Origin: UBA8110 sp964597275 | GTDB taxonomy: Bacteria; SAR324; NAC60-12 | Reading direction: 5' to 3' | Assembly (NCBI GenBank): GCA_964597275.1 | Contig: CAZQXS010000001.1 | Span: 9,725-73,724 of the forward strand | DNA: 64,000 bases | Part shown: piece by piece, positions 18,125 through 26,455 of the stretch | Position numbering within the stretch: position 1 is the first letter of the stretch | Layout of the letters: each line of letters begins with the position of its first letter | The notes under the pieces: model-generated | Databases searched by the model: none | The model's input: only the letters and a program-made list of their open reading frames with translations | What the model was told of the DNA's origin: nothing | Made by a program: the position numbers and the translations under genes

Positions 18125-20401
18125 ATGGACAGTACGAGAACTTCGGAATACCGCTACTTGGGCAAGCGCACCTTGCCCGTGGACACGAAGGACAAGCTTC
18201 GGGGGTTGCTCAGCTTCACGGGAGACTTGAAGCTCGCCGGGATGCTCCACGTCCGGGTAGCACTCAGCCCGCATCCGCATGCCCGCATCCTTGGCGTAGA
18301 CCGCTCGGCGGCAGAGGCGGTTCCGGGTGTGGTCGCGGTGTTGGCCGCAGAGGACTTGCCGACCCGCGATCAGGTCATCAGTTCCCGCATGAGTTCCGTG
18401 TTGGCCAGAGAGAAAGTGCTGTTCGAGGGGCAGCCGGTGGTCGCCGTCGTTGGGGAAACGGTTGCTGCCGCTCAGGACGGTGTGGAGGCATTGGAAGTCG
18501 CCTACGAGCCGCTTCCTGCAATCCCGAACTTGGATGCGGCACTTCGCCCGGACGCTCCGATCCTCTGGCCGAATGGCTTGCCGAAGGACGCGATTGATGT
18601 CTCTGCGGATCATGGTGGAGTGGACCAGCAAGAATCAGAGGACTCCGGCCCACCAAGCAACATCCACACGGAAAACAAATACGCTCGCGGCGATGTCGAG
18701 CAGGGGTTTGCCGAATCCGATTTCGTGCTGGAGCGTACCTACCGGATTCCGGCGGTGCATCAGGGTTATCTGGAACCACAGGCTTCAGTCGCCGCTCCCG
18801 AAGGCAGTTCCGGCTTGGTGGTCTATGCCAGCACGCAGGGACCGCGCACGATTCGCAAGGAAGTCGCCCGGCTGTTGCAGATGCCGCGCAGTCAAGTCCG
18901 CGTGGTGCCGATGCCGATGGGCGGGGGCTTTGGAGGCAAGCACGGCCTGATCGAGACGCTGGTGGCCGCAATTGCCCACAAGCTACGCCGTCCGGTGCGA
19001 CTGGAGTTGACCCGCACTGAGGACTTCCTCACCTCCATGCCCGCCCCGGAGCATCGCATTGACCTCAAGATGGGAGTCAAGCAGGATGGGCAGCTTTGCG
19101 CTCTTGAATCAAGGCTGTACCTCGACAACGGCGCGTTTTCGGCCCCGTGGTCTGGGCTGGCGGCGACGCTGCTGGCGAGCCAGTACCTCATTCCGCACAT
19201 CAACATCTCCGCAAACGAAGTCAACTCGACCCGGGTGATGACCGGACCCTACCGCGCCCCCAGCGCCCCGCAGGCCGTGTTTGCGATGGAGTCGCACATG
19301 GACGACCTCGCCCGTGAGCTTGGACTCGATCCGCTGGAATTCCGCTATCAAAACGCGGCGGGGGGCGGCGACCCCATGATTGACGGCAATCCGTGGCCGA
19401 GTCTGAGCCTGCGCGAGGTGCTGGACAAGATGCGCGAGCATCCGGCGTGGGCCAATCGCGCCAGTCGTCCGGACGAGGGCGTGGGGCTGGCGGCGGGCGT
19501 GTGGCGTTGCAACGCGGCTCCGGCCTCTGCCGTGGTGCGGGTGGAAGGCGACGGCTCCGTGCAGGTGTTGGTCGGCTCGGTGGACATTTCCGGCGTGAAC
19601 TCCGGCTTCGTTCATGTGGTTGCCGAAACCCTTGGGGTGCTTCCGGAGCAAGTGACCATCACGCAAGGAGACACCACCTCCGGTCCAGCCGCACCCGTCA
19701 GCGGAGGGAGCATGGTGACGTACAGCGTCGCCGGAGCCATTGCCGATGCCGCCAGCGAAATCCGGCAGCGGGTCACCAAAATGGCCGCCGACCGCTTTGA
19801 GGCCCGCGAGGACGACATTGAAATTCAGGAGGGCAAGGTCTTTGTGCGCGGAGTTCCCAGCAAGGCGGTCACCCTGGCGGAGTTTGCCAGCAAGGTGGAG
19901 TCCTCTCGCGGAAAAGGCGGTCCCCTGTTGGCGCACGGGAATTCGGCGGTCGAGGTCAACGCTCCGGCGGCTTCGGCGCATCTGGTGCGGGTAAAGGTGG
20001 ACAAGGAAACCGGAGTCGTCACGCCGCTTGAGTACGTTGCGGTGCAGGACGTCGGCTTTGCCCTCAATCCCCTCATGGTCGAGGGCCAATTGCAGGGTGG
20101 TGCCCTGCAAGGGCTTGCGATTGGGTTGCAGGAGCAGTTGGTGTATGACGAGGAGGGCCACCTGCAAACGCCGTCTTTCTTGGACTACGCACTTCCGCGC
20201 TGCGACGAGGCTCCTTCGGTCGAACCCGTGCTGGTGGAAATCCCTTCGCCCGTGGGGCCGTTTGGCATCCGCGGGGTGGGCGAGCCTCCCATTGTTCCGG
20301 GGGCCGCCGCACTCGCCAATGCCGTGAAAAACGCCACCGGAATCCGCGTTGAAAAACTGCCCATCCGCGCTCCCGAATTGTGGGAAAAAATGCGGGATTG
20401 A
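18125..20401 (+). CDS. Xanthine dehydrogenase-family molybdopterin-binding subunit
   Basis: 758 residues, the large molybdenum-cofactor subunit of a molybdenum hydroxylase (CoxL/XdhB/IorB-like). N-terminal a/b hammerhead domain (YLGKRTLPVDTKDKLRGL, AGMLHVRVALSPHPHARIL), then cofactor-binding segments: PMGGGFGGKHGL, GPYRAPSAPQAVFAMESHMD, and the catalytic glutamate in GIRGVGEPPIVPGAAALANA. No FAD subunit or 2Fe-2S subunit gene is adjacent, so its partners must be elsewhere or it acts in an unusual complex. The CoxL AYxCSFR motif of CO dehydrogenase is absent. The neighbouring Rid and CoA-transferase genes hint at N-heterocycle or amine catabolism. Confidence 0.92.
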   Translation: MDSTRTSEYRYLGKRTLPVDTKDKLRGLLSFTGDLKLAGMLHVRVALSPHPHARILGVDRSAAEAVPGVVAVLAAEDLPTRDQVISSRMSSVLAREKVLFEGQPVVAVVGETVAAAQDGVEALEVAYEPLPAIPNLDAALRPDAPILWPNGLPKDAIDVSADHGGVDQQESEDSGPPSNIHTENKYARGDVEQGFAESDFVLERTYRIPAVHQGYLEPQASVAAPEGSSGLVVYASTQGPRTIRKEVARLLQMPRSQVRVVPMPMGGGFGGKHGLIETLVAAIAHKLRRPVRLELTRTEDFLTSMPAPEHRIDLKMGVKQDGQLCALESRLYLDNGAFSAPWSGLAATLLASQYLIPHINISANEVNSTRVMTGPYRAPSAPQAVFAMESHMDDLARELGLDPLEFRYQNAAGGGDPMIDGNPWPSLSLREVLDKMREHPAWANRASRPDEGVGLAAGVWRCNAAPASAVVRVEGDGSVQVLVGSVDISGVNSGFVHVVAETLGVLPEQVTITQGDTTSGPAAPVSGGSMVTYSVAGAIADAASEIRQRVTKMAADRFEAREDDIEIQEGKVFVRGVPSKAVTLAEFASKVESSRGKGGPLLAHGNSAVEVNAPAASAHLVRVKVDKETGVVTPLEYVAVQDVGFALNPLMVEGQLQGGALQGLAIGLQEQLVYDEEGHLQTPSFLDYALPRCDEAPSVEPVLVEIPSPVGPFGIRGVGEPPIVPGAAALANAVKNATGIRVEKLPIRAPELWEKMRD

Positions 20402-20848
20402 AAAAAATTTAAAAAAACACTTGACTGTCAGGCAGGATAGTTAGAAGGTGAGTACATTGCTTGGGGATTTCCCTGAGCAAGTATGGGGGGGAATGTGCTA
20501 GTATTTTTTCACTCCAAAAAGTCACGGTGGACGCCGACTTCCTCACCGACTGACTTCAAGTTTTCTTTATCTTCAGGAAGTTGCGGGGATAATCTGGGTA
20601 GGACCCCCGCCTTGTTACTACACTGCCTGCTAAACTAGGCCCACCTCGGCACATCCCCTCAAACAATCCGACCGTGCCTTCTGGGGCTTCTGGGAGGCAC
20701 GGCTTGGGTTGAGGGAAGCACCCCGCCGTCAGTTCCCGAATTTTCCTGCCTCCTTTCGTTCATTCTTGTCGAATCTGCAAATCGTCTGCAGCGGCGGACT
20801 CCCGTGCGTTCGACATCGCTCGCAACACCTCAATTTCGAAACGTTTCC
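20402..20848 (+). other. 447-base intergenic region with promoter-like and hairpin-forming sequence
   Basis: There is no gene here that I can support. It opens with an A-rich run and TTGACT (20421-20426). An extended -10-like TGTGCTAGTAT lies at 20494-20504. The downstream 200 bases contain several strong hairpins: GCGGGG/CCCCCGC near 20583-20610, GCCT/AGGC near 20626-20641, and CCGTGCCT/AGGCACGG near 20672-20702 inside a larger CCTCAA/TTGAGG pairing. A long 5' leader for the Rid gene or an independent small RNA is possible. I see no 4.5S, 6S, tmRNA or RNase P signature. Confidence 0.5.
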
Positions 20849-21310
20849 ATGTCTGTCGAATCTCGCTTGCAAGACCTTGGCATTGAACTCCCGAACTCGC
20901 CGTCTCCTCTGGCGAACTACGTCCCGTTTGTGATCACGGGAAACCTGCTCTACCTTTCCGGTCAGGGGCCGCGAGAGGCTGACGGCACCTTTCACACCGG
21001 AAAAGTGGGGGAGTCCGTCACCACCGAACAGGCCTATCAGGACGCACGGCTGACCGGACTGAACCTGCTGTCCGTAATGAAGAACGCCTTGGGCGAGCTT
21101 GACCGCGTGGAGCGCGTGGTCAAGTTGCTGGGCATGGTGAACGGCACCCCGGACTTTCTGGAGCATCCGCAGGTCATCAACGGCTGTTCCGATTTGATGG
21201 TGGCGGTCTTTGGGGAAAAGGGCCGACACGCCCGCTCCGCCATTGGCATGGGATCGCTTCCCAACAACATCACGGTCGAGATCGAGGCCATCGTCGAAAT
21301 CCGCGTCTGA
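20849..21310 (+). CDS. RidA/YjgF/UK114-family protein (Rid subfamily)
   Basis: 153 residues, longer than RidA (about 128), as in the YER057c/UK114-like branch annotated as cd02199-type. RidA proteins hydrolyse reactive enamines and imines released by PLP enzymes. The equivalent of the RidA catalytic arginine (Arg105) is present in GRHARSAIGMGSLP, and the C-terminal VEIEAIVEIRV strand fits the trimer fold. The ATG at 20849 gives the family N-terminus (MSVESRLQDLGIELPNSPSP). The CoA-transferase genes follow after 11 bases, so all three probably form one operon. Confidence 0.9.
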   Translation: MSVESRLQDLGIELPNSPSPLANYVPFVITGNLLYLSGQGPREADGTFHTGKVGESVTTEQAYQDARLTGLNLLSVMKNALGELDRVERVVKLLGMVNGTPDFLEHPQVINGCSDLMVAVFGEKGRHARSAIGMGSLPNNITVEIEAIVEIRV

Positions 21311-21321
21311 TTCGATCCTTC

Positions 21322-22242
21322 GTGCAGTCGAAACTTGTTTCCCTCCCAACGGCGATTTCCAAGTGGCTCCCGGACGGGAGTTCGGTGGTGTTGGGAGCCT
21401 GCTTGGAGGCCAACATCCCCTTTGCCGCAACCCGCGAACTGATCCGTCAGCAGCGGTGCGACCTGCACATGATCGCCCCGATCTCGGACCTGTCCACCGA
21501 TTTACTGATTGGGGCGGGATGTGTCGCGGAAGTCTCCGGGGCGTGGGTGGGCAATGTATCGGGGGGGCTGGGCCACAACCTCCGGCGGGCCGTGGAGCAA
21601 GGCATTCCCCGCACGATCACCGTTCACGATCACAGTAACTACTCTCTTGGCCTTGCCCTGCTGGCCGGAGCCTACGGCTTGCCCTACCTGCCCAACCGCA
21701 CCCTGCTTGGATCGGACTTGCTGCGGTCCAACCCTGAGTTTCAAGAGGCGGAAAATCCCTTCCGTGCCGCAGAACCCATCGTGCGCATTCCTCCGCTCAC
21801 GCCCGACGTGACGATTCTCAGCGTTCCACGGGCCGACGAGTTCGGCAACGCGCACCACTGGGGCAACTCCGGAGTCGCTCAGGAAGCCGCTCTCGCGTCC
21901 AAGAGGGTGCTGCTGCTGGCGGAGGAGTTGGTTGGCACGGAAGTGATCCATTCCGACCCCAGCCGGGTTCTGGTGCCGGGCTTTCGAGTGACGGCGGTGT
22001 GCCACGTTCCCGCAGGTTGCCACCCCTCGCCCATGGTGGGGCACTGGAAGCGCGACTCGGAGTTTTTCAACGACTACCATCGGCAGTCCCGCACCCGCGA
22101 GGGGTTTGCAGAATGGGTGCAGGAGTGGGTGCTTGGAGTTGCCGACCATGAGCAGTACTGCACCAAGCTCCGGGAACGGCTGGACACCCTGCGCATTCGC
22201 GGACAGCAGCTTTCGGCTCCTGCCAACTACGCAATGGACTAG
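21322..22242 (+). CDS. CoA-transferase family I, alpha subunit
   Basis: 306 residues from a GTG start, resembling glutaconate CoA-transferase subunit A and 3-oxoadipate/3-oxoacid CoA-transferase alpha chains. Visible features are the glycine-rich VVLGACLEANIPFAATRELI region, GLALLAGAYGLPYLPNRTLLGSD, and TPDVTILSVPRADEFGNAHHWG, the conserved CoA-binding stretch. It swaps CoA between short acids; which acids cannot be told. It is three bases ahead of the beta subunit and just downstream of the Rid gene. Confidence 0.88.
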   Translation: MQSKLVSLPTAISKWLPDGSSVVLGACLEANIPFAATRELIRQQRCDLHMIAPISDLSTDLLIGAGCVAEVSGAWVGNVSGGLGHNLRRAVEQGIPRTITVHDHSNYSLGLALLAGAYGLPYLPNRTLLGSDLLRSNPEFQEAENPFRAAEPIVRIPPLTPDVTILSVPRADEFGNAHHWGNSGVAQEAALASKRVLLLAEELVGTEVIHSDPSRVLVPGFRVTAVCHVPAGCHPSPMVGHWKRDSEFFNDYHRQSRTREGFAEWVQEWVLGVADHEQYCTKLRERLDTLRIRGQQLSAPANYAMD

Positions 22243-22244
22243 CC

Positions 22245-22997
22245 ATGACGTGGACCACTCAGGAATTGATGATTGCCGCCACCGCACGAGAAATCGGGAA
22301 CGGCGAGGTGGTCTTTGTCGGGATGCGTCTCCCCATCATGGCCTTTGGCGTCGCCAAGCTCACCCATGCGCCCAATGCCGTGGGTTTGTTCGAATGTGGG
22401 ATCGTCCGGGACACCCCCTCCAAGGAAATGCTCTACACGATGGCCGATCCGCCCAACCAGCTTGGAGCGGCTTGGTCGGCGGGGCTGCTTCCCGTCATGG
22501 CGCAACTGCCGTCCGGGCATGTGGACGCAGGCTTCATCGGCGGGGCGGAGATTGACCGCTTTGGCAACATCAATACCAGTTGCATCGGCGATTTCCGCAA
22601 CCCCCGCGTCCGGCTCCCCGGCTCCGGCGGTGCTGCCGACATTGCGGCCATGTCCAAGCGCACCATCGCCATCATGAACCACGAACGGAGGCGTTTGGTG
22701 GAACGGGTGTCGTTCGTCACCTCTCCGGGAAACCTTGAGGGCCGCTCGTCCCGCGATGCCCTCCGCCTGCCCGGAGGCCCGGCGGCACTGATCACCGACC
22801 GGTCCATCCTGCGCCCGCATGGCCCCGAAGGTGAACTCCACCTCCATTCCCTCCACACAGGCGAATCCGTGGACTCCGTCCGGGAACACACGGGTTGGAA
22901 CCTGAAACTTCACCCGGAGCTATGCGAGACCCCGCCGCCTTCTGCTGACGAACTTGAGGCGCTCCATCAACTTGACCCCGAAGGATTCTGGCGATAA
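22245..22997 (+). CDS. CoA-transferase family I, beta subunit
   Basis: 250 residues, paired with the preceding alpha subunit. The glutamate that forms the acyl-CoA thioester intermediate in this family is likely the one in AVGLFECGIVRD. Further blocks are VDAGFIGGAEIDRFGNINTS, LPGSGGAADIAAMSKRTIAI and ERVSFVTSPGN, typical of GctB/IpdB-like subunits. The nearest known roles are glutaconate, 3-oxoadipate or steroid-ring (IpdAB) degradation; no other steroid or aromatic gene is in view, so the substrate stays open. Confidence 0.88.
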   Translation: MTWTTQELMIAATAREIGNGEVVFVGMRLPIMAFGVAKLTHAPNAVGLFECGIVRDTPSKEMLYTMADPPNQLGAAWSAGLLPVMAQLPSGHVDAGFIGGAEIDRFGNINTSCIGDFRNPRVRLPGSGGAADIAAMSKRTIAIMNHERRRLVERVSFVTSPGNLEGRSSRDALRLPGGPAALITDRSILRPHGPEGELHLHSLHTGESVDSVREHTGWNLKLHPELCETPPPSADELEALHQLDPEGFWR

Positions 22998-23123
22998 CCC
23001 CCCTTCCCCCTCCGAAGCAGCGCCGCCCGCCAGTCCAGCTTGAGTTTTCCCCAAAAATTCCATAGTTTGTTGGGATGCTTGCATGTCGAATTGGAGCAAG
23101 CCTCCATGTCTTGAAGAGCATTG

Positions 23124-24269
23124 ATGCCTGAAACAGAAAGCGAGTCGGAATCCACGCAAACGGGCCTGTTCTCGGCTTCTGGAACGCCTGGAGTGGCGGT
23201 CAACCTTGAGCCGGAACGCCGCTCCCACGCCAGTGAACTGCTGGCAGGACTGGAAGAACTGATGACGCGCTTGCAGTCTGACGAGCGACTGCACGCCGCC
23301 GCCACCCAGCTCAAGACGCAGTTGGTGGACGAGTTCTACACCAACGGCACCCCCTCCCCCACGCTTTCCAAGGCGTTCTCTCTGCGCGGACCGAACGCCA
23401 GCCAACTGCCGGTGGAAGTCTTTCAGGAGCAAGCCGCCCAAAAGGTCAATGCCTCCGAGTTTCAGAAACGCACCCGCCTCAAGGTGCGCCGCACCCTGGC
23501 CACCGTCCGGGAACTCCAAAGCGCCTACCCCGACCGCAAGGAGTTGCAGGAGTTGTCGAGCCTGCTGGACGATCTGGACCTCGATGGCAGTGCCGCCGAA
23601 ATGCTGCAAAACGTGCAGGAACTCACCAAAACCGGAGTCTTCGAGCAGTACCTGCAAGCCAAGCAGCAGTTCCTTTCCGATTGGGAGCAGCTTCAGGACA
23701 CCGAACACGCAGAAAGCGACCCGACCCCCTTCACGCAGGAGGATTTGATGGCCACCATGCACGCCCTCCACTTTCAGGAGCGTCGGCTGGTCAACCACCC
23801 GGAAGTCATCCGCTACAAGGACTACCGCTACTTCCGGCGTTTCAACCTCGCTTGCGACCCCACCGTGAGTTCGCTGCACACCGACTTTTGGGGGAGTGAC
23901 GAGTTGCGCGAGCAGTTCATTGATTTTGTCCAGCGCGTCCGGGACAACTTTCTGAACCCCACTCCGTTTTTCGTGTTCCGCTTCAAGGATTCGTTTTCGT
24001 ACCTGCTGCTCGGTTCTCCGGACGAAGGCTTGCTCACCTCGCTGGCGGAGCAGGCGGAGCAAGCACCCGTTCACGCCAAGATTCTGCTACGCCAGTCCAA
24101 CTATGTCTTCCGGGAGCTTTCTGCGGAGTCACAGGAGGATCCATCGGCGTTCCACAACTGTTTCAAGGAGGCGCTGCGCCCCTTTGTGGATCAGTTCAAT
24201 GTGCAGCTTGGGCTGGAGCTTCCGGAGTCGTTCACTCAGTTCTTCAAGGTTGCGGCGGACGAGGCATGA
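23124..24269 (+). CDS. Uncharacterised acidic, helix-rich protein coupled to obg
   Basis: 381 residues, family not recognised. It begins with a Glu/Ser-rich low-complexity stretch (MPETESESESTQTG), followed by long predicted helices with coiled-coil character (ASELLAGLEELMTRLQSDER, RRTLATVRELQSAYPDRKEL). The C-terminal half is more globular, with aromatic segments YKDYRYFRRFNLACDPTVSS and FFVFRFKDSFSYLLLG. There is no signal peptide or membrane segment. Its stop overlaps the obg ATG (ATGA). An in-frame TTG at 23121 precedes the ATG. A role in ribosome or stress biology is suggested only by context. Confidence 0.75.
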   Translation: MPETESESESTQTGLFSASGTPGVAVNLEPERRSHASELLAGLEELMTRLQSDERLHAAATQLKTQLVDEFYTNGTPSPTLSKAFSLRGPNASQLPVEVFQEQAAQKVNASEFQKRTRLKVRRTLATVRELQSAYPDRKELQELSSLLDDLDLDGSAAEMLQNVQELTKTGVFEQYLQAKQQFLSDWEQLQDTEHAESDPTPFTQEDLMATMHALHFQERRLVNHPEVIRYKDYRYFRRFNLACDPTVSSLHTDFWGSDELREQFIDFVQRVRDNFLNPTPFFVFRFKDSFSYLLLGSPDEGLLTSLAEQAEQAPVHAKILLRQSNYVFRELSAESQEDPSAFHNCFKEALRPFVDQFNVQLGLELPESFTQFFKVAADEA

Positions 24270-25333
24270 AGTTCGTTGATTCCGTCAAAATTCACGTCCG
24301 CTCCGGCAAGGGTGGTCCCGGCTGCACCGCGTTTCGGCGCGAGAAGTATGTGCCGATGGGCGGTCCAAACGGCGGGGACGGCGGCAAGGGCGGCGACGTG
24401 TGGTTCGTGGGCGATCCGGACAAGACCACCCTGCTCGACCTCTCCTTCCAGCAACACCAGCATGCCGAAAGCGGCATGGCGGGCGGCGGACAGGACCGCC
24501 ACGGACGTGCCGGGCACGAGCTTCACATCCCCGTTCCCTTGGGCACGGTGGTCATGGACGAGGACTCCCGCGAGGTGTTGCTGGAGGTGGTGGATGAAAA
24601 GCCGTATCACTTCTTGGAGGGCGGACGCGGCGGACGCGGCAACGCCCGCTTCAAGTCCTCGACCAACCGCGCCCCAGATTACCACCAGCCCGGCGAGGAG
24701 GGCACGGAGCTTTGGGTGCGACTCGAACTTAAGCTGATGGCGGACATCGGACTGGTGGGGTTTCCCAACGCCGGAAAGTCCACCCTGATCAGCAGCGTCT
24801 CCCACGCTCGACCCAAAATCGCGGACTACCCCTTCACCACGCTGGTGCCCAACTTGGGCGTCGTCAAGCATTCCGACCACGACCCCTTTGTGATCGCCGA
24901 CATTCCGGGCATCATCGAAGGCGCACACGAAGGCCGGGGTTTGGGCGACCGCTTCCTGCGGCACATCGAGCGCACCGCCCTGCTGCTGCTGCTGCTCGAT
25001 GTCTCCGGCTTCAGCGAACAGGAACCGTGGCAGGAGTACGAAACGCTGCTGCATGAGCTTTCGGAGTTCTCCGCAAACCTGCCCGGAAAACCCCGCAGAA
25101 TCGCCCTCACGAAGCTGGATGCCGCCGTCGAGGACGAAGACCTCGATGCCCTGCAAAAACGCCTTGAGGGGCAGGGCGAGCGGGTGTTTCGGATTTCTGC
25201 GGTTTCCGGATGCGGCCTGCCCGAACTCACCCGCGAACTCGCCCAAGCGGTGGAGTTGGAGCGGGAACGCCGTCAGCAGGAAGTTCCGGAGCCTGCAACA
25301 GAAACCGTTCCGGTTTGGGAGGACTGGGAGTGA
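24266..25333 (+). CDS. obgE: Obg-family GTPase
   Basis: Essential ribosome-assembly and stress-linked GTPase, 355 residues. The N-terminal Obg fold is glycine-rich (VRSGKGGPGCTAFRREKYVP, GGRGGRGNARFKSSTNRAP). The G domain carries G1 GFPNAGKSTL, G2 YPFTTLVPNLG, G3 DIPGIIEGAHEG and G4 LTKLDA. It lacks the usual rplU-rpmA genes upstream; instead it is coupled by four-base overlaps to an unknown gene on each side (ATGA before, GTGA after). The C-terminal extension is short and acidic. Confidence 0.97.
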   Translation: MKFVDSVKIHVRSGKGGPGCTAFRREKYVPMGGPNGGDGGKGGDVWFVGDPDKTTLLDLSFQQHQHAESGMAGGGQDRHGRAGHELHIPVPLGTVVMDEDSREVLLEVVDEKPYHFLEGGRGGRGNARFKSSTNRAPDYHQPGEEGTELWVRLELKLMADIGLVGFPNAGKSTLISSVSHARPKIADYPFTTLVPNLGVVKHSDHDPFVIADIPGIIEGAHEGRGLGDRFLRHIERTALLLLLLDVSGFSEQEPWQEYETLLHELSEFSANLPGKPRRIALTKLDAAVEDEDLDALQKRLEGQGERVFRISAVSGCGLPELTRELAQAVELERERRQQEVPEPATETVPVWEDWE

Positions 25334-25635
25334 ACTGGACGCAAGGCCAACTCAAGGACTGGCTGCGGCAACGAGCCGGCAAGCCGGTGCGCGTGGAACA
25401 GCGCGGCGGCGGATTCCGGATTCAGGGAACCGTCTTGTCAGTGGAGGAAGCGGACCTCTGCGGGCATCTGCTCACCGAAGTCGCGGTGCAAGCCGCCGTC
25501 GCGGATTTGGAGATTGTGCTGACCCTGCACGATGAACGGCTTGGGGTCCAAGTGGCCCATGACTCCGCAGGGGAAACCACCCTCAACTTCGCCCTGGACG
25601 CTCCCTACGAACGACTCACGGTGACGGACGCTTGA
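25330..25635 (+). CDS. Uncharacterised 101-residue protein after obg
   Basis: The GTG at 25330 overlaps the obg stop as GTGA, which supports this start over others in the frame. The product begins VNWTQGQLKDWLRQRAGKPV and continues VRVEQRGGGFRIQGTVLS. The rest looks beta-rich and acidic (LTEVAVQAAVADLEIVLTLH, then TLNFALDAPYERLTV). There is no signal peptide. I do not recognise a family. Tight coupling to obg suggests a related role, or simply shared expression. Confidence 0.7.
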   Translation: MNWTQGQLKDWLRQRAGKPVRVEQRGGGFRIQGTVLSVEEADLCGHLLTEVAVQAAVADLEIVLTLHDERLGVQVAHDSAGETTLNFALDAPYERLTVTDA

Positions 25636-25636
25636 C

Positions 25637-25690
25637 CGGAATCCAGAGCACTGGATCGTATGTCTGGATTCCCGTCTGCGCGGGAATGAC
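25637..25690. repeat. Inverted repeat of the GGGAATGAC type, copy 1
   Basis: Nested inverted repeats: CGGAATCCAGA (25637-25647) faces TCTGGATTCCCG just downstream, and ATTCCCG-TCTG-CGCGGGAAT forms an inner hairpin ending in GGGAATGAC. A related element lies at 53923-54005. These resemble dispersed intergenic palindromes found in many proteobacterial genomes. Confidence 0.7.
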
Positions 25691-25739
25691 AAGTGAGGGC
25701 GAATCAACTGCAAATGCTCAAGGTTTCAAACCACCCCAC

Positions 25740-26405
25740 ATGCCAGAATCCACAGAAGCCTCCGCTCCCCAACTGCGCCGCAAGGAGCGTTTTGGGATTT
25801 GGATGCTCACGCTGTTGCTCCGGACCACGGCCCTGACCTCGCGGGTGGTTGTTCGCAACATGGAGGTGGCGGAGCAGGCTCGCCAGCAGCACGGTGCCTT
25901 CCTCGTCTCCACCTGGCATCAGGACATCTTCTTCAGCATCTGGATGTTCCGGAGCCTGCACCTCACGGCCCTCATCAGCGCAAGCCGGGACGGGGAGGCG
26001 ATTTATCAGGTGATGCGCCGCTTCAATTTCAAGGCAACCCGAGGCTCATCCAACCGGGGTGGGGCGGAGGGGCTGCTGGACACCCTCAACGTGCTGAGAT
26101 CGGGCGAGAGCATCGCCATTGCCCCGGATGGCCCGCTGGGTCCGCCACTGGAAGCAAAGCCCGGAATCGTGCTGCTCGCCAAGCAGGCCAAGGTGCCCAT
26201 CCTGCCGTGGAGCTACACCTGCAAACGCGAGTGGCGGCTGAACACGTGGGACCGCCACCGCCTGCCCCAGCCCCTCAACCGCATCGAAGGGGGGTTTGGC
26301 GAACCCCTGCTGGTTCCCGACGACCTGCCCACCGACGAAATCCCCAACTACTGCCGCAAGCTCGAAGACGCGATGCGCCGCGTGTCCTACGAACTGCGCT
26401 CCTAA
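25740..26405 (+). CDS. Lysophospholipid acyltransferase family protein (DUF374)
   Basis: 221 residues. The DUF374 branch of the LPLAT superfamily shows its catalytic-histidine region FLVSTWHQDIFFSIWMFRSL, the LISASRDGEAIYQVMRRF block, RGSSNRGGAEGLLD and the acceptor motif IAPDGPLGPPLEAKPGIVLL. Such enzymes are thought to transfer fatty acids to lipid A-like or other glycolipid acceptors at the inner membrane. One weak hydrophobic stretch (FGIWMLTLLLRTTALTSRVV) near the N-terminus probably anchors it. The ATG at 25740 follows the repeat element. It converges on clpB. Confidence 0.88.
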   Translation: MPESTEASAPQLRRKERFGIWMLTLLLRTTALTSRVVVRNMEVAEQARQQHGAFLVSTWHQDIFFSIWMFRSLHLTALISASRDGEAIYQVMRRFNFKATRGSSNRGGAEGLLDTLNVLRSGESIAIAPDGPLGPPLEAKPGIVLLAKQAKVPILPWSYTCKREWRLNTWDRHRLPQPLNRIEGGFGEPLLVPDDLPTDEIPNYCRKLEDAMRRVSYELRS

Positions 26406-26455
26406 CGATTTCTTGTCATTCTCAAATCAGACCCGCTTGCGAGTCTCGGCACAGC

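Noticed and set aside
20560..20720. Possible 4.5S or 6S RNA
   Set aside because: The conserved SRP tetraloop and the 6S central bubble with its closing stem could not be found; only generic hairpins were seen.
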